Source of the DNA: Cristatella mucedo
Taxonomy: Eukaryota; Bryozoa; Phylactolaemata; Cristatellidae
NCBI GenBank assembly: GCA_009760855.2
Contig: WPIO01000176.1
Location: 482,001-546,000, forward strand
Length of the DNA stretch: 64,000 nt
Direction: 5' to 3'
Position 1 is the first letter of the stretch. Each line of letters opens with the position of its first letter. Made by a program: the position numbers and the translations under genes. Shown here piece after piece: positions 56,417 to 64,000 of this stretch. The notes beneath the pieces were generated by a model. It ran no database searches. It worked only from the letters and a program-made list of their open reading frames with translations, and had not been told where the DNA came from.

Positions 56417-58344
56417 TCTGACTGCAGGAGGCCGAGTAGAGCGCCCTGCACGCTGCTGCGGCTGACGCGCCGCCGCGCGGTGGCAGCGGCGACCGGCGGT
56501 AGGGCCTAATCAGATGCCGCCGTCGCCTCCGCCCTCGATCGCGCGATCGTCTGTAGCGCCAGCACATCGCGGACCGCCGAACGAGACAAGAGCGAGCGAA
56601 CGCGAGCTTGGGCAGCAGCAGCCGGCCGGCTCGCGGTCTGCAGGAGGCACTAGAGCCGGTGCTTTCTGCAGAGCTCGCTCTAAGGAAGAGGAGTCTACTG
56701 TTTGGGCTCGCGACTGGGTGCCCGAGTTCGCCGGCTGCCCACAGGCCAGGCGCGCTCGCCGTCAGCGCCCTGGCCGAAGCGGCGGCGGCGCTAGCGCAGG
56801 TCGGCGCGGCAGCGCGGCGGCGGAGGCGGCCCTCGACGCCGGCGCTCTACTCACTCGCGAAAGCGTGGCGCTGATACGCGTCCGTCAGGCAGCACAGCTG
56901 CGCGCGCGCGCGCTCGTCCGTCGCTCCGATCCGAATCAGCGGGCTCGCTGCGCGACCGCCAGATCAGGTCGTTTTAAAACACAAAGGAGGGCGTGTCGAC
57001 GACGGGTTCTCCCGCCTCCAGGCTACGTCATCTCGGTACCCGCCCTTCCACCTCCACCCCATCCCCCCACTGCGGTAACAGCGACCGCACCGCCCACAGC
57101 GCCGCCCGCGCGCGTCACGCGCGCATTGAGACGGCCCACGTCGAAGTGCTTCCTGTTGTCAAGTGTGCGAACCCGGGCGCGCCCTTCCCGCCCGAACTGC
57201 GCGCGAACGGCACCGGTCGCCCCGCCGGGGCGGGGCACGCGCGGAGCGAGCGGGCGAGCGAGCGCGCGCGAGCGGCGAAATCGGCGCTGTGGCCGCGAGG
57301 CGCATCGCCGCCGCCGCCGCCGCCGCCGCGAGACCTCTTAACCGCCACTCGCGTCGCGCGACGCCGAATGAGGAACCCGTCTCAACCGTCGCCGCCGGTT
57401 AAAATAGCACCTCTAGCTCCGGAGACGAGATTAGCGGCGACCGAGCTCCGGGCGGGCGGGAGCTAGATTGGGCATCGCCCGGGGTGGCGAGCAGAGGAGC
57501 TAGGATTTCCGCCTAGGGCGGGTGGGGCAGAAGAGAAGCCTGCGAAGCGGTTGTGCAGGTTGGGCAAGACGCGTGCGATTTTTTCGTAGACGCGGCTAGG
57601 CCCTTAGTTAATGAAAAGTCCAACTCGGCGGTTGCTCGTCGAGTTGAATTGAGGCACAATTTCGTCGTCGGCGACGGTCGCGGGGGAGGTTGGTTAGAAT
57701 AGGGGCACCGCCACAGGTAGATGTCCCGCTGTGCTCGGGGAGGCAGGGGGGCGGGCAAATTCCCCCCATTTATTGCTCCGCTATTGGAGTCGGCCCTTTC
57801 GCCATGCTGCGGCTACCGCTCGCTGCAGCAACCTAACCGCCGCCGCGATCGCTGTTGGAAGGTCCGCCCTCGCGCGACCTGCGCGTGCGTACGGTTGGAC
57901 GCATGGCTGGGCACGCATTGCACAGTAATAGCAGCAGCCTATCGCGATACTAATACCAGACGTCATCCTCGCCGTTAGCGGTCCAGGTCTGAGGAGGCCG
58001 TGACGTAATCGAATGCGGGAGGGGGACGGAGAGATAACCCGCTCGTGCGCGGTATGACTAACCACGGTCTCTGTCGGCGCTCCTTCTCTTCGACGCCCGA
58101 GTTGTGAAGGAAATGCATTCAAAAGACTGCCCTCGCGCCCAGCCGCCATCTTCGCTCCTTCAGCGCGTCCGCGACTCGCGAGCCAACAGGAGAGGATGAG
58201 TTCTGCTAACACGCCATATGAGAGCGTTTCATGTGCACGGACCATTTAGTAGAAATCTCAGCTTCGCGTGGAGCCCGCTAGCCTCCCGACCCATCGCGCG
58301 ACCGGACGTCGTCCGCTTCGCCGCGCGCGGGTCGACTTCAGGGT

Positions 58345-58404
58345 GCGACGCGGAGCGCACGCTCCGCGTCGCGACCGAACGGCGGCCGCCGTTCGGTCGC
58401 GACG
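58345..58404. repeat. Two overlapping perfect palindromes
   Basis: Palindrome 1: arms GCGACGCGGAGCG (58345-58357) and CGCTCCGCGTCGC (58360-58372), 2-nt spacer. Palindrome 2: 58367-58404, 19-bp arms with no spacer, centre GGCGGCCGCC, left arm CGTCGCGACCGAACGGCGG. They share CGTCGC (58367-58372), so the two hairpins compete for those bases. Confidence 0.93.
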
Positions 58405-60688
58405 GCGGTGCTAACGGTCGCAGCGGGCGCGCTCGGCGCCGCAGCCGTCGCTCGCCTCGTCCGCTGCAGCTATCTCGACTCGCGCAGTCGAGACGCGCCC
58501 GGTCGGTCTCAGGCTCCGCGTTCGGGCCGCCCGAGCGCTTGCGGCCCGAGAGCTTCTAGCGGACGAACGCCGCGCGGGCTGAGAGCGGTCGCTCGCCGCC
58601 GCCGCCGCCGCCGCCGTTGCGTCTCGCTTCGTTGGCGCCGCCGCGGCGGCAGACTTGGTTCGACCTTCGACCAGGCGGCGATTCAGAGGCGTGCGAGCTG
58701 CTGCCGCGCGACGCCGTGAGACGCGAGGACCATCGCGTAAGGATTCACCGCCGACGTATCGACCGCGCGCGCCTAGACGAGAGAACGACCGGCGACGACG
58801 CTACAGAGGAAAAGTGCAGTCCGAAGTCGTAAGAAGATGTAGAACGGGTGCAGCGAAAAAGCAGAACCTCGTGCTGTTGCCACGGCAACAGTTGGCAACA
58901 GTGTCCGCGGTTTTATGGCGCTGCCACGGATTTATGGTTTTATGAGGGTTGTGGTTTTTTGAGCGTTGCGGTTTTATGAATTCATGTCTCGATTGAGGGT
59001 GAGTTACGGCCTGCCGACAAGGGGGTAGGGGCAGTGAGAACGCGGGAGGCGCAGGAGAGAACGGTCGTGAGCCATCGCGTTGCGAGCCCAGACGCAGTTG
59101 TTCGTGGACATTAAATGTTCTTGTACCGTTGCGTGCTTGCTGTTGGAGTGTCAAACGACGGTCTCGACGTCAAAGGAGCGGGCGGCGGCGGCGTGAGACT
59201 CCGTCGCCCTGCTGCCCGCTAATGCAGACAGCAGCGTTCGTCAAGAACTAGCGGTGAGGTTTCTGCGTCGTCCGCGCATGCGCGTGGCGACAGCGCGTCT
59301 TCGCCTATCTTCGCACGCGCAAGTCTGAGCAGGTCGACGGGCGGCGATAAGGCGCCCGAGTAGCATCAGCAGCAGCCGCCGCTATCTCTCCTCCCGCCGG
59401 GCGGTGTGCAAGAAGAGTGACTCATCCCTCCCGCTATTTTCACACCTCCCTCTCGGGGGACGAGAAGAGCGATTCGCACGCGCTAAAACTGCCCGGGTTG
59501 AGCCCGGACGGACGTGAGCGCACGCCTTGCATAGGAGAATACGTCCTCGCATTGCAGTCGCGCTCAGACTTTTGCTAAATGAGGAGACATTGTCTCTACT
59601 AATTAAAGAGAGAAAGTCCGTCACGCCGCAAGATGGCGCCCCTGCTTCACGTGGCAAGACGGCGTGCTTCTGTCGAGCGGCAAGATGGCGCTGCGTCGTC
59701 TTCCGAGGCGGAACCGCTACGACTCGGAAAGAGGCGAGTCCACAGGCGGTGAGCTGCTCGTACGCTGGAGTTGAAACGACGCCCGACTCGCCTGCAGAGG
59801 AGAGCGGCGCTCGGAGAAGCGGTCGAACTCGCCTGCACAATGTCTCCCGAGTGCCAAGTAGCACGAAGCGGATAGGTACGCCATGATTTCTGACAAAAGG
59901 AGTTCCGAAACCGCTACTTTGATGCCGCCTTCAGGCTGAAGAGCTTGAGAACAGTGGGCGACTTTCGAGTGCGCGCTTCTCTTTTCGGTTGAGCTTCTCA
60001 TTCCGGTTGAGCTTCTGGCCTGCGGAGTCTGAAAGAGTGGGTGACTCGTGCTCGGGGAGGGTGTGCGTGTTTCTGCGGAGCGTTACCATCGCTTCGCCGC
60101 CGCCGCCTCCGCCCAGAGGTCCCTGCCGATAGAAAACGGCGAGCGGGGCAGCGGCGTCAGACGACTGCGGTGGGTCTAGTAAAAGAAAGAAAGAAAAAGT
60201 GCTCCGCCGAGGAAGAAAAAACACGCGAGAAGTGAGAATCGCCGCCGTCGTTCCGCTTTTTTCGCGCTTGAAAGTGAAGCGCCTTCTCTTTCGAGTCTGC
60301 ATTGCTTCGTTAGCTGCATCGGAGGGAGCGTACTCGCAGCAACGCAGTGCTGCTTGAGTGTAAGCATAGGGTAGAGTAGTAGCATCCATTTCTTGCTACT
60401 CGGTGCCGAGAGGCAGCTAGTCGATGGACGACAGTGGGCGGATAGCCGGAAGCCAGGCCAACTGGCGCTGAACGCCCATAACACCGAAAGTCCGTTCCGC
60501 GAAGCTGCGAAGCTGCCTAGCGCTCGCGGTATTTCCGTAGAGTACGACGCCTCGGCCCGGCCTCACGCCCGCAGCTCGCCATAGGAGGAGCCGGCCTGCC
60601 GCTAGAGGTCACGCTTGCCCTCGGCGGCCTCTTTAGCACATTCGTGGCTCTGCATCCATGCCGACGTCACTCGGCCGTAATACTAATC

Positions 60689-60689
<1 letters not shown>

Positions 60690-60752
<63 letters not shown>
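60690..60752. repeat. (AT)n microsatellite
   Basis: About 60 nt of AT dinucleotide. Confidence 0.98.
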
Positions 60753-61815
60753 CATACCACTTAGAATGGGCTATTAGCGGCTCTTGAACTAAGATATTTT
60801 AACCACAAGCACGTCGCGCATAACGGGGCTGTCCATACAGATGCGGTGCGTATACTGGCAGCGCAGGCGCACAGAGGCATGGCTTACGAGTCGAAGTTGC
60901 AGCACTAATAAATGCATCCGGTATGCTGCCCGTAGCAGGGCACGTCAGTAATCAAGAGCGCTCTCGATCTTCATATAAAAAGTTCATGCAGCTAAGCTAA
61001 ATCGATTACTCCGCTGGCCCACAGAATGGCAGTGCCAACAGTACGACGTGCCGCCGCAGCTTGCAGCTACCTCCTTCGATGCCGGTCGAGTACAGCTGAC
61101 TATTACTCAGATGTCTAGCTATTGTTTCGAAGCTAGGCATTACAAAGTTTCTGGTTCTTATAGGTTAATAACAAATAATGAAGTATTTTGCATATCTTCT
61201 AAAGGGAATTGAATCACTATTCGGGAGCTTGACAAATCACTTTTAAGAGAAGTATTAACCTTGAGTGAAAAAGCAAGTTTTCAAGCTCAGTCAAGTATAA
61301 AGAGGCACCCAAGTATCATGTTTAGACTAGCATGCAGAAGCAAACGAGGAGACGCTCAGAACCGCCGGAGAACAGAACCCATCGTTATTAAAAATTCACG
61401 GAACCATTAACAGGTTAGCACTCAAAGCATTAAGGAGAAGAACATTACAAGCTTATTGGGGCGCCATAAAAAAACATGTACTCTTAGTCACGACGTGTAA
61501 ATTTTTTGTGAAATGCCAGCACAGCAAAGAACGGATGCAGTCGGGCGTAGCAAAGAATGCGAGGAAAAGGTCTCAGCTTTCAGCTTCCTTTGAATATCGC
61601 GAAGTTACGAGGCGACGATGCGCTGTCAGCCTGTCAGGCGAGATCTCGCGCTCTAGGGGCGCAGCAGTAAGTGAGTGGAGGCATCTAAGTGATTTGAAGC
61701 TAGTTAGAGGACACGGCCAGTCAATGCCCAGTGAGTCGGAGAGCGGAAGTGGTGCTAGGGAAGGATGCCTGATGTGAAACTGAATCTGATAGGTTGGCCA
61801 GTCTGCAGCGAAGTC
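60753..61815. other. Unassigned DNA
   Basis: No gene or repeat recognised. Confidence 0.4.
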
Positions 61816-62365
61816 TAATGGATGCAAAGGTGAGTGGCAGCATCTTTAACTCAACGCTCGATGCTCTATAGGCAGCCAGTGTTGATTGGGTGGGGTGCAG
61901 TGTCGGGGGTGTGGTGCAGTGTGGAGTTGTGGTGAAGCAGTGTGGAGGTGACGTGGTGCAGTGTTGGGGTGTAGTGAGAGATGCAGTGTGAAGGTGCGGT
62001 GATGCAGTGCAGTTGTTGCGACGCTTACGACAGATAATCCGAGCTACCGAGTTTTGCTTTAATCGAAAGAGTGTCCTCGCACAGGCGGGATGCAAGCAAG
62101 CCAGCCGCGAGATGGAGCAGTCGCGATGTCGAGTAGCGAGGTGAAACGGTGAACGTAGGCGGACTTGTCCGTGGAGCGGGTTGTGATAATCCGGGAAAAA
62201 GTCATTTCGGAAAAGTACATCCGGATTCCGGGCAGAGGGTGCAGAAGACTTACTGGCTGAGCCAGTTTGACTGCCAGGCTTTCCAGGTTCTGAGTGGCAC
62301 TTGGTTTGCTCATAATTAGTAGACTGGTTTTTGTCGTCATTCAACTTCAGAAGGTTCTCTATCAT
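61816..62365 (-). mobile_element. Relic of a third L2-like LINE with internal repeat expansion
   Basis: Minus-strand frames give NLLKLNDDK, LLIMSKPSATQNLESLAVK, SVARIICRKRRNNC and, after a gap, HWLPIEHR. This is the order of NFLKLNDDK, LLVMGKPSVIQKLERLTLK, SAARLVCRERRSC and HWLPVKQR in family A. Between the last two lies about 130 bp of GTGCAGTGTGG-type repeats (61880-62010) absent from other copies. Confidence 0.6.
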
Positions 62366-62460
62366 TCAAGTGCCAATGCCAGCGATTCGCGCTGTAATAG
62401 AGCAAAAAGAGTTAAAGGTACCTGTAGGCAGCGAAGGATTGAATGCAGCTTCTGGATGTC

Positions 62461-62539
62461 CTCGAGGATTCAAGCTTTTCGGCATCTGTGAAGCGCCTGC
62501 ATAGAGATCAGGTTCTCTTAGGGTGCGATGCCAATGAAG
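62461..62539 (+). mobile_element. SINE1 3' end
   Basis: GGCATCTGTGAAGCGCCTGC, ATAGAGATCAGGTTCTCTTA and GGGTGCGATGCCAATGAA match the SINE1 3' stem-loop. A degraded B box (GAGGATTCAAGC) precedes it. Confidence 0.55.
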
Positions 62540-62757
62540 AATATTTTCTATGACAGAGCTGAGGGATTTTCTCGAGGGGCTGCAAGAGACTTAACAATCT
62601 GAAAGGAACGGGTTATATTTGCTGCTCGACTTATAGATTCTCATTTAGGAACCGCTTACAATCTCATGGGCTATCGGAATCTGGCTGGTGTAGCATGCCA
62701 GCTTTTTAATGCGTACTTCCAGCCCTTCTCCATAGTGTCTACGGATAGAGAGGAGAA

Positions 62758-62762
<5 letters not shown>

Positions 62763-62838
<76 letters not shown>
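62763..62838. repeat. (GA)n microsatellite
   Basis: About 75 nt of GA dinucleotide. Confidence 0.97.
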
Positions 62839-62840
<2 letters not shown>

Positions 62841-63118
62841 GAGAGCAGTGCACCCGTAAAGCGGAAGTTGAAAGCATCGTCACCTCACCCCAGTTCGAAA
62901 TGTCTTCGCCCATTCCCATTTCAGACGGCTTCATTAAAATGGCCTCTGGTCGCTCTGCACTCTGAAAACATTTGCGTCCGAGATGATAGCACTCGTAAGC
63001 ATATTTAAAGGACGTTTAAATAGACAAAGCCAATAGGCTGTGAGGAACAACCTGTAGGTTTTAATTATCCTTGCATTTCGCTTCTTCGAGGGCGCACCCG
63101 AGCGGGTGCTCAGTTAAT

Positions 63119-64000
<882 letters not shown>

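Larger units (their letters stand above)
55850..60600. other. Very GC-rich, CpG-dense region, no gene resolved
   Basis: Nearly 5 kb of GC-rich DNA with long overlapping open frames on all strands, which composition alone explains. I found no protein family motif. It contains (GGC)n and two overlapping palindromes, annotated separately. Around 58910-58990 GCGGTTTTATG-like words recur four times. It could be a CpG-island or promoter cluster whose exons I cannot identify. Confidence 0.45.

Noticed and set aside
56514..57341. 275-residue open frame in GC-rich DNA
   Set aside because: Same reason: low-complexity Arg/Ala product, competing frames, no motif or splice context.

Overview
This window is eukaryotic, most likely from an invertebrate animal. 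It has spliced genes with GT-AG introns, many 5'-truncated non-LTR retrotransposons, tRNA-derived SINEs, long di- and trinucleotide microsatellites and degenerate satellite DNA. There is no operon-like packing, and I see no rRNA or free-standing tRNA gene. I cannot name the species. Splice acceptors lying 8-10 nt upstream of two start codons would fit a lineage with spliced-leader trans-splicing (for example flatworms), but that is inference.

Genes. Two single-pass, Ser/Thr-rich (mucin-like) membrane proteins lie on the minus strand near the two ends. The first (58-2758) resolves into four phase-compatible exons: signal peptide, short exon, then two exons that are tandem duplicates of each other, the last carrying the transmembrane segment and stop. 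The second (49719-51275) is one large coding exon with signal peptide, repetitive Ser/Thr/Ala ectodomain and transmembrane segment. Both end in similar short basic tails. Between them are a FLYWCH zinc-finger exon (27712-28226), an unrecognised gene with three consecutive phase-matched exons (32037-32961), and a P-element/THAP9-like transposase relic (43200-43560).

Mobile DNA. Family A is an L2/CR1-group LINE with a stem-loop 3' end and a (TTA)n tail; about fifteen copies are present. Family B is a related LINE ending in 5-bp repeats. SINE1 is tRNA-derived and its 3' end resembles the family A stem-loop, so A is its likely mobilising partner. SINE2 is a second tRNA-derived family. A degraded retroelement with a C2H2 finger, reverse transcriptase remnants and a restriction-like endonuclease (R2/NeSL type) spans about 44.9-47.5 kb. 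Nested insertions give a partial time order: B into A at 11.2 kb, A plus SINE2 into B at 37.8-39.8 kb, A into A at 47.6 kb, SINE2 into the R2/NeSL element at 45.8 kb, SINE1 into a minisatellite at 53.3 kb.

Layout. 0-3 kb: membrane protein gene. 3.8-6.3 kb: GC- and CpG-rich DNA. 6.3-13.9 kb: LINE/SINE cluster. 13.9-15.4 kb: GC-rich DNA ending in a perfect 25-bp hairpin. 17.2-19 kb: inverted satellite array holding a possible solo LTR. 19-40.6 kb: LINE-dense region with the FLYWCH exon and the orphan gene. 41.5-48.2 kb: low-complexity DNA and older transposon relics. 49.5-51.3 kb: second membrane protein gene. 53 kb: 24-bp minisatellite. 55.8-60.6 kb: very GC-rich DNA with (GGC)n and two overlapping palindromes. 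61-64 kb: LINE relic, long (CT)n, and a 9-bp minisatellite running off the end.
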